From the NCBI RefSeq assembly GCF_009856865.1, contig NZ_WVUD01000002.1:62001-126000 (forward strand): a stretch of DNA of 64,000 nucleotides, given 5' to 3'. Under the pieces are notes generated by a model. That model made no database searches. It was given only the letters and a program-made list of their open reading frames with translations, and was not told the origin of the DNA. The DNA is from Solidesulfovibrio aerotolerans (GTDB taxonomy: Bacteria; Desulfobacterota; Desulfovibrionia; Desulfovibrionales; Desulfovibrionaceae). The translations under genes were made by a program, and so were the position numbers. Shown in pieces: positions 44,470-55,028 of the stretch. Numbering within the stretch: position 1 is the stretch's first letter; each line of letters begins with the position of its first letter.

Positions 44470-45216
44470 ATGAAAAAGCTCCTGTTAACCCTTGCCCTCA
44501 CCCTGTGCCTGACCGCCCCGGCCCTGGCCGGCGATCTGACCGTGTCCGCCGCCGCCAGCCTGACCGACGCCTTTAACGAGGTCAAAACCGCCTTTGCCAA
44601 GGACCATCCGGGTGTGACCGTGACGTTTAATTTCGCCGCTTCGGGTGCCTTGCTCTCCCAGATGGCCCAGGGCGCGCCTGTGGACATCTTTGCCTCGGCC
44701 GACCAGAAGACCATGGACCAGGCCGCCGAAAAAAATCTTATCGACACCGCCAGCCGGGTCAACTTCGCCCAAAACGCCCTGGTTTTGGCCACGCCCGCCG
44801 ACAACCCGGGCAAAATCAAAGACCTGACCACCCTGGCCGCCCCGGCGGTCAAACGCATTGCCATCGGCAACCCCGATTCCGTGCCCGTGGGCCGCTATAC
44901 CAAGGCCGCCCTGACCAAGGCCGGACTGTGGGACGCCCTGGCCCCCAAGTGCATCATGGCCGAGTCCGTGCGCCAGGTGCTGGACTATTTGTCGCGCGGC
45001 GAAGTGGACGCCGGTTTCGTCTACGGCACCGACGCCAAGCAGGGCGGGGACAAGGTCAAAGTCATCGCCGAAGTGCCGGTGGAGACGCCGGTGACCTACC
45101 CCATCGCCGTTTTGGCCGGGGCCAAGGACAAAAAGGACGCTGGTGCCTTTGTGGCCTTTGTGGCCGGCCCCAAGGGCCAGGCCATCCTGGCCAAGTTCGG
45201 TTTTAAAAAGCCCTAG
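44470..45216 (+). CDS. modA: Molybdate-binding periplasmic protein ModA
   Basis: ModA captures molybdate in the periplasm. The 248-aa protein has a typical signal peptide cleaved near ALAG (about residue 20), then LTVSAAASLTDAF with the oxyanion-binding serine, FNFAASGALLSQM, and the IGNPDSVPVGRYT block. The start at 44470 has AGAGGA 8 nt upstream; ATG 44461 is too close to it. It lies 17 nt after modB. Confidence 0.95.
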   Translation: MKKLLLTLALTLCLTAPALAGDLTVSAAASLTDAFNEVKTAFAKDHPGVTVTFNFAASGALLSQMAQGAPVDIFASADQKTMDQAAEKNLIDTASRVNFAQNALVLATPADNPGKIKDLTTLAAPAVKRIAIGNPDSVPVGRYTKAALTKAGLWDALAPKCIMAESVRQVLDYLSRGEVDAGFVYGTDAKQGGDKVKVIAEVPVETPVTYPIAVLAGAKDKKDAGAFVAFVAGPKGQAILAKFGFKKP

Positions 45217-45229
45217 GACTGTGCCTGGA

Positions 45230-45263
45230 CCGTCCCCGCAGGCGCCAACGCTTCCGGGGACGG
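45230..45263. repeat. Hairpin between modA and modC
   Basis: CCGTCCCCG (45230-45238) and CGGGGACGG (45255-45263) form a perfect 9-bp stem with no T run. It could stabilise modBA mRNA and reduce expression of modC. Confidence 0.6.
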
Positions 45264-45291
45264 CCCAAAGACCGCCTTGCCGGAGACGACC

Positions 45292-45999
45292 ATGCGCATT
45301 TCCGTGGATATCCAGAAGAGCTACTGCTGCGGCGGCCGGGAATTTCACTTAAACGCCCAGTTCGCCGTATCGGGCAACCGGGTGGTGCTCTTTGGCCCGT
45401 CCGGCTCGGGCAAAACGCTCACCCTGCGCGCCCTGGCCGGTCTGCTGCGCCCGGACACCGGCTCCATCCGCGTGGACGGACGGGAATTTTTCGACCAGGA
45501 GGCCGGCGTGTTCGTGCCGCCCCGGGATCGCCGCATCGGCTACGTCTTCCAGGACTATGCCCTCTTTCCCCACCTCACCGTGCGCCAAAACGTGGCCTTC
45601 GGCCTGTCCCCGCTGTGGGGGCGGCTCTCCCCGGAAGCGGCGAACCGGGTCCAGGAGATGCTCAACCTTTTCGGCATCGCCAATCTGGCCGACCAGCGCC
45701 CGGCCCGCATTTCCGGCGGCCAGCGCCAGCGCGTGGCCCTGGCCCGGGCCTTGGCCAACGAACCGGCCGCCCTGCTCCTGGACGAACCCTTTTCCGCCCT
45801 GGACATTCCCCTGCGCCAAAAGGTGCGGGCCGAACTGGCCGGTATCCTGGCCCGCCTGGATATCCCGCTGGTCATGGTCACCCACGATCCGGCTGACGTG
45901 GCCTTTTTTGGCGGCGACGTGGTGCGCTACGGCGAGGGGCGGGTGCTCGACATGCACTCGGCCGAGGTCATGCGCCGCTCCATGGTCAAAGTGGCCTGA
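45292..45999 (+). CDS. modC: Molybdate ABC transporter ATPase ModC (lacking the MOP domain)
   Basis: This ABC ATPase powers ModBA. The 235-aa protein has Walker A GPSGSGKT (35-42), the signature ISGGQRQRVALARAL, Walker B LLLDEPFSALD and the switch histidine in MVTHD. Escherichia coli ModC is about 350 aa with a C-terminal molybdate-binding domain; that domain is absent here. The start at 45292 has GGAG 7 nt upstream. It lies 75 nt after modA across a hairpin. Confidence 0.92.
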   Translation: MRISVDIQKSYCCGGREFHLNAQFAVSGNRVVLFGPSGSGKTLTLRALAGLLRPDTGSIRVDGREFFDQEAGVFVPPRDRRIGYVFQDYALFPHLTVRQNVAFGLSPLWGRLSPEAANRVQEMLNLFGIANLADQRPARISGGQRQRVALARALANEPAALLLDEPFSALDIPLRQKVRAELAGILARLDIPLVMVTHDPADVAFFGGDVVRYGEGRVLDMHSAEVMRRSMVKVA

Positions 46000-46093
46000 G
46001 CGCCCGGGCAGCCAACGACTGCGATGCCGCCAAGGCCGGGCTTGGGGCCACGGGCCAGATATTTTTTTCACGTCCACGGCCAGCGTCGCCGGC

Positions 46094-46891
46094 CTAGGCG
46101 CTTTTCCCCTGTTTTTCCTTTGGCTTGCGGCCAAATCCAATGGCATCTGTCGGGCACGCGTCCAGACAGTCGCCGCAGTTGGTGCAGTTGTCTTCCTCGG
46201 GCCGGGTGGCCATCTCGCACACGTTCGTGCACTTGCCGCAGCCGTTGCAAGCCGAGGTCTTAAAGACTTTGAAAAGCGACGCGCCCTTGACCAGCTCCAG
46301 CGCCCCGCCCATGGGGCAGGCAAAGCGGCACCAGGCTGCGGCCACACCAAGGCCAAGCGCCAGAAATCCCAGGGCAATGGCCGTGCGCACAAGCCAGAAC
46401 GTACTGGCGTGCTCAAAGGTCAGGGCCGCAGCTTCAAAAAACGCCCCCACCCGGATGGGCACGTCGGCCCGGGGCTGGCCCAGGACGTAATAGACATACA
46501 GACACCCGGCCAGGGCCAGATACTTGCCGGCACCGGCCCAGCGGGCCAGCCGGGCCAGGCGCGGCCTCAGGCTGCGGCCAAAGGGCGCGAACCTGCCAAG
46601 CAGACTGACGGCCAGCCCGCCCGGACAGGCCCAGCCGCAAAAGGCCCGGCCGAAAAGCACCGCACTGACCGGCAACGCCAGCCAATAGCCCCAGTAGAGC
46701 GGCATGAGCCGGCCATAGCAGGTGATGACCGGACAGTTCTGGCAACTGACAAAGGGCACGACAAAGGGACAGCGCAAAAGGCCGTAGAGCGACCACTGGC
46801 CAAGCACCGCCGCCCCGAGAACCTGGACGCCCCGGCGCAGGAGTGTGCGCCACCCCGCCAAGCCCGTTTTGGTCACAGCACTCTCAGACAT
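46094..46891 (-). CDS. NapH-like membrane polyferredoxin
   Basis: The 265-aa protein has four to five membrane helices, the NapH/NosR-type cysteine motifs CQNCPVITC (about residues 50-58) and FCGWACPGG near 83-91, a second CRFACPMGG motif, and a C-terminal pair of [4Fe-4S] motifs (CNGCGKCTNVC and CTNCGDCLDACP). Such proteins pass electrons between quinol and periplasmic or cytoplasmic partners. It overlaps the preceding binding-protein gene by 8 nt, so the two are co-translated. The electron acceptor is unknown. Confidence 0.85.
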   Translation of the reverse strand: MSESAVTKTGLAGWRTLLRRGVQVLGAAVLGQWSLYGLLRCPFVVPFVSCQNCPVITCYGRLMPLYWGYWLALPVSAVLFGRAFCGWACPGGLAVSLLGRFAPFGRSLRPRLARLARWAGAGKYLALAGCLYVYYVLGQPRADVPIRVGAFFEAAALTFEHASTFWLVRTAIALGFLALGLGVAAAWCRFACPMGGALELVKGASLFKVFKTSACNGCGKCTNVCEMATRPEEDNCTNCGDCLDACPTDAIGFGRKPKEKQGKSA

Positions 46892-47741
46892 CTTTGACCC
46901 CGTATTTCTCCACAAGTTGCTGCCCTTTATTTGAAAGGGCCGGCACAAAGCCCATGCGCTCGAACTGGGACTGGCCGGCCGGCGAGAGTAGATGGGCGGC
47001 GTAGGCCTCGGCCAGGGGACGCTTTGTGGTGCTCGTCATGACGCCCACGGTAAAGGTCATGGGCGGCGGCGGGAAAAGCCCCTGGTCGATGGACACCACG
47101 TCCATACGCCCGGCAAAGGCCGGCAGGCGGGTCAGCCGCAGTTCCACAATGGCGGCGTCGCCGCGCCCGGATACAATGTCGTCCATGGTGCGCTGCACAC
47201 AACTGCCGAGCGTAACGGCGTTTTTCCTGGCTGCTTCCAAAATGCCGGCCTTTTCAAGAATTTTAAGCGCAGCCGCACCCCCCGGAGGCGAGGCCTCGGG
47301 GGCCAGCACCACTTTGACCCCGGGCCGGGCCAGATCGGCGACGCTTGTGATCCCGGCCGGATTGCCCTTGGGCGTGACAAGAACATATTGGGTGAAGCAC
47401 AGGGGCTTAAACCAGGCCATCCTGCCCTCGGCCCGCAACTTTTTGGCCAGATCGAGCACCCGGCCGGCAAAGACGTCGGTGATGGCCGAACCGAGCAGCG
47501 ACTTGCCAAGCGCCGCGGCAAAGGCTCCGGTATAGACCACCCTGGCCCCGGACGCGGCCTCGAAATCGGCATTGGCCGGCAACATGGCTTCGGCCAGCCC
47601 GCCGCAGGACCAGACCTGCAGCACCTCGCCGGCCGCCTGGGCCTGGGCCTGGGCCGGCGCAGCGGCGCACAGCGCCCCCCCGGCCGAAAGCGCCGCCATT
47701 TTTAAAAACTGTCTGCGTCCCAGCCCTGATCCTTTGTCCAT
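46884..47741 (-). CDS. Tat-exported ModA-like substrate-binding protein
   Basis: The 285-aa protein has a twin-arginine signal (GRRQFLKMAALSAGG, residues 8-22) ending near AQA, and a two-lobed type II binding-protein fold related to ModA/WtpA. No permease or ATPase follows; instead its stop overlaps a membrane polyferredoxin. Tat export implies folding or cofactor insertion before export. The ligand is not known: molybdate, tungstate or another oxyanion are candidates, given the adjacent mod operon. It is divergent from the FadR-type gene. Confidence 0.75.
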   Translation of the reverse strand: MDKGSGLGRRQFLKMAALSAGGALCAAAPAQAQAQAAGEVLQVWSCGGLAEAMLPANADFEAASGARVVYTGAFAAALGKSLLGSAITDVFAGRVLDLAKKLRAEGRMAWFKPLCFTQYVLVTPKGNPAGITSVADLARPGVKVVLAPEASPPGGAAALKILEKAGILEAARKNAVTLGSCVQRTMDDIVSGRGDAAIVELRLTRLPAFAGRMDVVSIDQGLFPPPPMTFTVGVMTSTTKRPLAEAYAAHLLSPAGQSQFERMGFVPALSNKGQQLVEKYGVKDV

Positions 47742-47912
47742 AGAACCCTCCCCGGCACTCGGCCGACAACCGTCTCAAATGGGTCATACTCCTACCCGGC
47801 AATGCTGCCGCAATCCAATACATGCTTGTGATGGCAGGCCACCCGACATATCAGGGAGACCGATGCCGGACGGAGCGCGGCGGCATTTCGGTCACAATGG
47901 CGCTTCAAACCC

Positions 47913-47941
47913 TTGACAGGCGTCGGCCCGCTTCCTAAAAG
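47913..47941 (+). promoter_or_regulatory. Sigma-70 promoter of the FadR-type regulator
   Basis: TTGACA (47913-47918), 17-nt spacer, TAAAAG (47936-47941), 24 nt before the ATG. The leader is very short. Confidence 0.55.
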
Positions 47942-47965
47942 CCCGGGTGAGGAGATCATCTGACG

Positions 47966-48661
47966 ATGCCCGCCCGCTTAAGCCCTGTCCGCTCGCGCAA
48001 GCTCTGCGATCTCGTGATCCAGCAAATCCAGGAGAAAATCTCCCTGGGCATCTTTGCGCCCGGGGCCAAGATCCCCACCGAGCCGACGCTCATGGCCCAA
48101 CTCGGGGTCGGACGCTCCACCGTGCGCGAGGCCATTCGCGTCCTCGTCAGCGCAGGTCTGCTTGAAGTGCGCCAGGGCGACGGCACGTATGTGCTCAGCC
48201 GCGCGTCAGGCCAGGAACCACTCGAATACCGCCTGCGCCGGGCCACGGCCGGTGAAATCCGCGAAGTGCGCCGCATCATCGAAGTGGAAACGGCCCGCCT
48301 GGCCGCTTCCAACCGCACCGAACTCGATCTGGCGACCATGCGCGAGTGTCTGGCGCGCAAAAAAGCCGCCATGACCGCCGGCGACACCCACGGCTACGTG
48401 ACCGCTGACATCGCCTTTCATTCCGCCGTGGCCGCCGCCAGCGGCAACAGCCTGCTGGCCGACCTCTACCGCAGCTTCTGCATGGTCTTTCAGGACTTTC
48501 TCGACCACCTGATCGCCGATGTCGGCGTCAACCGCTTCCAGGACCACATCCACAACGGCCTGCTCGACGCCATCACCAGCCAGGACGCCGAAGCCGCCGC
48601 CCGCTTCGCCATGGAAGGGCTTGACCACTTCACCCACGATATCAAGGCCCTGGAGCAATAA
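47966..48661 (+). CDS. FadR-subfamily GntR transcriptional regulator
   Basis: The 231-aa protein has an N-terminal winged helix-turn-helix (residues 10-75; PTEPTLMAQLGVGRSTVREAI contains the recognition helix) and a C-terminal FCD ligand-binding domain with the metal-binding histidines around residues 150-210. FCD regulators commonly sense organic acids such as lactate, pyruvate or glycolate. No target operon adjoins, so the ligand is unknown. Confidence 0.9.
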   Translation: MPARLSPVRSRKLCDLVIQQIQEKISLGIFAPGAKIPTEPTLMAQLGVGRSTVREAIRVLVSAGLLEVRQGDGTYVLSRASGQEPLEYRLRRATAGEIREVRRIIEVETARLAASNRTELDLATMRECLARKKAAMTAGDTHGYVTADIAFHSAVAAASGNSLLADLYRSFCMVFQDFLDHLIADVGVNRFQDHIHNGLLDAITSQDAEAAARFAMEGLDHFTHDIKALEQ

Positions 48662-48879
48662 GCATGGGAGCTGTTTTTTCTGGCACACAAACATCAGATG
48701 ATACGATGGACTATTTTCCCGGTCCTGGCTGCGGGTGCATCGAAGCTTGGTTTCCGTGGCCCCGGCCGCGCCGACTGCGGCTGTCAAACAGCAGATGATA
48801 TGACTACAGCCGGCCCGGCCGGCGCAGGAAAACCCTGCGGGCAGGCCGCACCGCCAGCCCGCCTTTTATGGAGTGCCGT

Positions 48880-49242
48880 ATGCGTCTTTCCAAATCCCTT
48901 GTTTCCATCCTGCTGATTGGCTGCATGGGCTACTGGGCCGTGTTGGCCAACGCCGCCCCGTCCCACCGCGCCCTGGCTGACACGCCATCCCCGCTGGCCG
49001 GCCTTGGCCGGCTGCTTCCCCGGATCTCTGTGCCGGCCCGAGCCGTGCTGACGGCCCGGGAGGGGCTGGCCCAACTGCGCCGGACGGTCCAGGCCTCGCC
49101 GCTGATGCACGACACCCGCCCCACCGAGGAAGCGGCCCGGCGCGCCCATGTCGCCCTGTGGGCCGAACTGGAAACCGGGCTGCGCACGCTGCCGCCGGCC
49201 ACCAGCACCGAGCCTTCCGGCCTGCTCCCCGGCCAGGACTAA
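48880..49242 (+). CDS. Exported hypothetical protein (120 aa)
   Basis: The ORF has a typical signal peptide (MRLSKSLVSILLIGCMGY, cleavage likely near ANAA at 26) and a mature part rich in Ala, Leu and Arg with two amphipathic helices. I recognise no domain. The start at 48880 has GGAG 6 nt upstream. It sits alone between the FadR-type gene and hrcA. Confidence 0.7.
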   Translation: MRLSKSLVSILLIGCMGYWAVLANAAPSHRALADTPSPLAGLGRLLPRISVPARAVLTAREGLAQLRRTVQASPLMHDTRPTEEAARRAHVALWAELETGLRTLPPATSTEPSGLLPGQD

Positions 49243-49321
49243 CGCCGCCGGCCGCTGGGCTGCGGCAGAAAAAAATGGATGGAATTTCCGCGTGATAGTC
49301 CTCCATCATCGCCGCCCTCCC

Positions 49322-49350
49322 TTGACACCCCCGGGTTCGGTTGTTACTCG
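49322..49350 (+). promoter_or_regulatory. hrcA promoter region
   Basis: A perfect -35 TTGACA lies at 49322-49327, and a weak -10 (TACTCG, 17 nt further) abuts the CIRCE operator. Confidence 0.45.
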
Positions 49351-49380
49351 TTTGGCACTCGAATAGGGCGAGTGCCAAAC
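49350..49380. promoter_or_regulatory. CIRCE operator
   Basis: GTTTGGCACTC-N9-GAGTGCCAAAC is a perfect 11-bp inverted repeat with the standard 9-nt spacer. It lies 11 nt before the hrcA start and is the HrcA-binding heat-shock operator. Confidence 0.97.
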
Positions 49381-49391
49381 AAGGACGTGCC

Positions 49392-50429
49392 ATGCCTCTT
49401 GCCGACCGGGAACGGGAAGTCCTGACCACCATCATCGAAGCCTATATTGCTTCGGCGGCTCCCGTCGGTTCCCGGGCCGTGTCCAAATTCTGTTCCCTGG
49501 GCCTGTCCGCTGCCTCCATCCGCAACATCATGGCCGATCTGACCGATACCGGCTTCCTGGAACAGCCCCATACCTCGGCCGGTCGTGTGCCCACAGCCAA
49601 AGCCTTTCGCCTCTACCTCGACCAGGTCATGCGCCTGTCGCCCCTGGGCGATGTCCAGAAACGCCGCATCCTGGACAACCTGACCCTGGCCGGCCTCGAA
49701 CTCGACGACGTGCTGCGCCAGGCCTCGCGGTTGCTGTCGGGGCTGTCGCTGCAAGTGTCTATGGTCATTGCCCCCAATCCGGCCGGAGCGCGCTTTAAGC
49801 GCATCGATTTTTCGCTGTTAAACACCGGTCTGGTTATGGTGCTGCTCGTGCTCCAGGGCGGACTTGTGCGCAAGCGGGTCATCGAAACCGCCCCGGATGT
49901 CACGGCCGATGATCTGATCGCCTGTTCCAATTATCTCAACCATCTCTTTACCGAGCGCACCCTGGCCGAAGTGCGGGCCAGCATCGTGCGCGAGATGGAA
50001 GAGGCGAGGCGCTCGCTCAATGCCCTGTGCCTGCGCGCCCTGACCATGGCCCGCTCGGCCCTGGAGCATGAGCGCGCCCCAGCCAGCGAAGTCATTGTGG
50101 ACGGCACGCCCAATATTTTGTCCCAACCCGAATTCACCGACGCCGAGCATATGCGCGAACTGATGCGCGTGCTCGAAGAACGCACGATTCTACTCGATCT
50201 GCTGGACAAAACCGTAAACGAGCTTAAAACGGTTATCATAATCGGCGACGAGTCGGATCAGGCCGCCCTGGTCGATCTGGGGGTCATCACCGCCCCCTAC
50301 GGCACGGGCTCGCGCACCCTGGGGGCCATCGGCCTTATCGGTCCCCTGCGCATGGACTACGCCAAACTCGTGCCGGTGGTGAACTACACCGCCAGCACCC
50401 TGACCCGGCTTCTCGACCGGCATTTTTAA
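49392..50429 (+). CDS. hrcA: Heat-inducible transcription repressor HrcA
   Basis: HrcA represses heat-shock genes by binding CIRCE and needs GroEL for activity. The 345-aa protein has the N-terminal winged helix with SAASIRNIMADLTDTGFLEQPHTS (split here by residue 40-65), a GAF-like middle and the inserted dimerisation domain. The start at 49392 has AAGGA upstream; the open frame back to 49341 would run through CIRCE. It heads hrcA-grpE-dnaK and is autoregulated. Confidence 0.96.
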   Translation: MPLADREREVLTTIIEAYIASAAPVGSRAVSKFCSLGLSAASIRNIMADLTDTGFLEQPHTSAGRVPTAKAFRLYLDQVMRLSPLGDVQKRRILDNLTLAGLELDDVLRQASRLLSGLSLQVSMVIAPNPAGARFKRIDFSLLNTGLVMVLLVLQGGLVRKRVIETAPDVTADDLIACSNYLNHLFTERTLAEVRASIVREMEEARRSLNALCLRALTMARSALEHERAPASEVIVDGTPNILSQPEFTDAEHMRELMRVLEERTILLDLLDKTVNELKTVIIIGDESDQAALVDLGVITAPYGTGSRTLGAIGLIGPLRMDYAKLVPVVNYTASTLTRLLDRHF

Positions 50430-50505
50430 CAAGCACCATCCGAGTCGCAACAGCCCGGCGCAGGCCGGCCTTTTGTTGCGCCCAAACGCTCGTTGTGGAG
50501 GACAC

Positions 50506-51027
50506 ATGGCCCCTGAGGAAAAACCGCTCGCCCCTGACACCGCGTCCGAAATCCCGGCCGAGGACACCCCGGCGGAAGCCGTCGAACGCCTGCGCGCCGA
50601 ACTGGCCGCCGAGGCGGATAAGCGCCTGCGCGCCTTTGCCGAAACGGAAAATCTCAAGAAACGGCTCATCAAAGAAAAAGAAGAATTCCAGAAATACGCC
50701 ACGGAAAGCCTTCTTTCGGAGCTGCTGCCCATCATTGACCACCTCGATCTGGCCCTGGCCCACGGTCGCGGCAAGGACGTTTGCAAGGATTTCGTGGTCG
50801 GCGTGGACATGACCCGCAAGGCCTTCGTCGATATTTTATCGCGCCACGGCGTGACCGAGTTCGGCGCGACCGGCGAGCCGTTTAATCCCGAGTCCCACGA
50901 AGCCCTCGGTGTGGCCACTGTGGCGGGCCTGGCCGACGACACCGTGGCCCAGGTCGTCCAGAGCGGCTATATGCTGCGCGGCCGGCTGTTGCGCCCAGCC
51001 AAAGTTCTGGTCAACAAGGCGCAATGA
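50506..51027 (+). CDS. grpE: Nucleotide exchange factor GrpE
   Basis: GrpE releases ADP from DnaK. The 173-aa protein has an acidic disordered start, a long coiled coil (about residues 25-75) and the C-terminal beta domain with VVQSGYMLRGRLLRPAKVLV. GGAGG precedes the ATG at 50506; the frame is open to 50473. It lies 76 nt after hrcA and 120 nt before dnaK. Confidence 0.96.
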   Translation: MAPEEKPLAPDTASEIPAEDTPAEAVERLRAELAAEADKRLRAFAETENLKKRLIKEKEEFQKYATESLLSELLPIIDHLDLALAHGRGKDVCKDFVVGVDMTRKAFVDILSRHGVTEFGATGEPFNPESHEALGVATVAGLADDTVAQVVQSGYMLRGRLLRPAKVLVNKAQ

Positions 51028-51147
51028 AACGTTTTTTTTAAGGCCCCCTTTACTCGGTAAAATCGGGCCTTATATTCCACCAGTCCAACCAACACATTCG
51101 CCTCGCGGCGTAATCGTATACAGAGAATTCAAGGAGGAAAGGCTGTT

Positions 51148-53058
<1,911 letters not shown>

Positions 53059-53105
53059 GGTCCGTCCCGGCGCGCACTTGCCTTCGTGGCCTATTGCGCG
53101 TAACG

Positions 53106-53143
53106 AAAAGCCTGACCTGTCTTCGGACGGGTCGGGCTTTTTT
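53106..53143 (+). terminator. dnaK terminator with a UUCG tetraloop
   Basis: A 16-bp stem with two G-T pairs (53106-53121 with 53126-53141) is closed by an extra-stable C(TTCG)G loop and followed by T residues. Confidence 0.95.
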
Positions 53144-53190
53144 CATGCCCTTTGGCCACGGCGGCCCGGCCGCCAAACCCCGGTTCGCCC

Positions 53191-54633
53191 ATGATTGCCA
53201 AGACAAAAAAATACCGCCCTTTCCCCCGCCTGCTGGCGGCCTGCGTCGCCTGTTTCGTCCTGGCTGCCCTGACCGGCTGCGCCGGCATATTTCCCGGTTC
53301 CCAGCCTCCGGCCGAGCCCACGCCCCCGCCGCCGCCTGTGGCCCCGGTGACGCCTGAACCCACGCCTCCCCCCAAACCGGCTTTCAGCAACTCCGTGGCC
53401 GTGCTGCTGCCGCTTGGCGGCCCGTTTCGGGAATTCGGCGGGCGGGTGCAAAAAGGCATCAAGGCTGCCCAGGACGCCCTGGCTGCCGCCGGCACGCCCC
53501 TTGAGGTCACGGTCATCGACGCCACCCAGCCCGGCTGGGCCGATTCCTTGCGCCAACTGCCGCCTGAGGTCACCGTGGTCGGCGGCCCCATGCACCGGCT
53601 GACGCTTAAGGAACTCGAAACCGCCGGGTTGCTGCAAACACGCGTGTTCCTGGCCTTTATGCCGTCACTCGGCGAAGCCCGGGAAGGCATCGACGCATGG
53701 CGTTTTTTCCCCAGCGCCGACGACGAAATCGACGCCCTGCTGCGTCTGTCCGCCACCGACTACGGCATCAACCAGTTCGCCATCCTGCGTCCCGGCGACC
53801 GCTACGGCCAGACCATGGGCGACGCCTTTGCCGGGGCTGTCTCGCGCCTGGGCGGCCAGATTACCGCCACCGGCGTCTACGCGCCCCAAGACCCGTCGAG
53901 CTGGGAAGGCACGGTCGGTGACATGCTGCGCACCGGCGGCGGACGTCCGGGCTACGGCGCCGTGTTCGTCCCCGACGAATGGGCCCGGGCGGATAAAGTA
54001 CTGCCGGCCTTTTTCAAGAACAAAGTCGATGATCTGCTGATCCTTGGGCCGCAATTGTGGACCGAAGCCCTGTATCGGGCCGCTGCCGCCAAGACCCAGA
54101 TCAACATCCAGAACTACCGTCTGGCCGTCTGCCCCGGGGCCTGGTGGCCGGAAAACCAGGGACAGGCCACCCAGCAGCTGGTGACCGCCATGCACGCCGC
54201 CGGCATCGAGCATCCTGACATGTGGGAGGCCATTGGCTTTGATTTCGCCCGCATGGCCGCCCGGCTTGGCCGGCTGCCCCAGGGGTCATCGCCCCAGGAA
54301 GTCAGCTCCCGGCTGGCCCAGGCCACCTCGGGCATGGATTTCAGCATGGCCCCCCTGTCCTACACGCCTGACGGCAAGGCCCATGTGTCCATGTATCTGT
54401 TCCGCCCGTCGGTCACCGGCCCGGTGCTGCTCGATCCCGAAGGTTTCCGCCAGCGCCTCAATGCCATCCGGCAAAAGGCCCTGGAGAATCCGGCCCCGGA
54501 AAACGAGCAGTCCTACTCCCCGGCCCAGCCGGCCCCGGGCGTTCCGGCCCAGCCTGTCCCGGCTGCGCCGCCAGCCCCGGTCCAGCCCCAGGCCCCGGTG
54601 CCGGCCCACCGGCAGGCCATTCCCGTCTCCTAA
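53191..54633 (+). CDS. LppC-like lipoprotein with a periplasmic binding fold
   Basis: The 480-aa protein has a lipobox (LTGC, about residue 31), a Pro/Ala-rich linker (35-65), a Leu/Ile/Val-binding-protein-like domain from about 68 to 430 (starting VAVLLPLGGPFREFGGRVQKG region), and a second proline-rich tail. This layout resembles LppC/LpoA-type penicillin-binding protein activators and branched-chain amino acid binding proteins. The start at 53191 puts the signal peptide at the N-terminus; the frame is open to 53152. It precedes gatC by 20 nt. Confidence 0.75.
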   Translation: MIAKTKKYRPFPRLLAACVACFVLAALTGCAGIFPGSQPPAEPTPPPPPVAPVTPEPTPPPKPAFSNSVAVLLPLGGPFREFGGRVQKGIKAAQDALAAAGTPLEVTVIDATQPGWADSLRQLPPEVTVVGGPMHRLTLKELETAGLLQTRVFLAFMPSLGEAREGIDAWRFFPSADDEIDALLRLSATDYGINQFAILRPGDRYGQTMGDAFAGAVSRLGGQITATGVYAPQDPSSWEGTVGDMLRTGGGRPGYGAVFVPDEWARADKVLPAFFKNKVDDLLILGPQLWTEALYRAAAAKTQINIQNYRLAVCPGAWWPENQGQATQQLVTAMHAAGIEHPDMWEAIGFDFARMAARLGRLPQGSSPQEVSSRLAQATSGMDFSMAPLSYTPDGKAHVSMYLFRPSVTGPVLLDPEGFRQRLNAIRQKALENPAPENEQSYSPAQPAPGVPAQPVPAAPPAPVQPQAPVPAHRQAIPVS

Positions 54634-54653
54634 ACCGCAAGGAAGCACTGTCC

Positions 54654-54938
54654 ATGACGATCAGCCCCGATGCCGTAGCCAAAGTGGCCAAGCTTGCCAA
54701 ACTGCGCCTTGACGACGCCAAGCTCGAACGCTTTGCCGGCCAGATGGACGATATCCTGGCCTATATGGAAACCCTCGGCGCGTTGGACACGACCGGCGTC
54801 GAACCGCTCTACAGCCCGGTCGGCCACGCCACACCCCTGCGCGCCGACACGGCAGCCCCGACCTGCACCCGGGATCAAATCCTGGCCAATGCCCCCGCCA
54901 CCGACGGGCAGTTTTTTATTGTGCCCAAGATCGTGTAA
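54654..54938 (+). CDS. gatC: Aspartyl/glutamyl-tRNA amidotransferase subunit C
   Basis: GatC stabilises GatA in the GatCAB complex, which converts misacylated Glu-tRNA(Gln) or Asp-tRNA(Asn). The 94-aa protein has the family pattern VAKLAKLRLDD near residues 7-17, and a C-terminal stretch ending FFIVPKIV. It is directly upstream of gatA; gatB is elsewhere. Confidence 0.95.
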   Translation: MTISPDAVAKVAKLAKLRLDDAKLERFAGQMDDILAYMETLGALDTTGVEPLYSPVGHATPLRADTAAPTCTRDQILANAPATDGQFFIVPKIV

Positions 54939-55028
54939 TTGGCGCGGGGCCTGACCCGCCCTCCTGTTTCTCGACGCCGCCGCCGGCCCTGCCCCCAAGG
55001 TGCCGGGCATTGCATAAAGGGATTTTCC

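Noticed and set aside
49341-49391. Upstream start for hrcA at 49341
   Set aside because: It would place the CIRCE operator inside the coding region; the ATG at 49392 has its own ribosome binding site.
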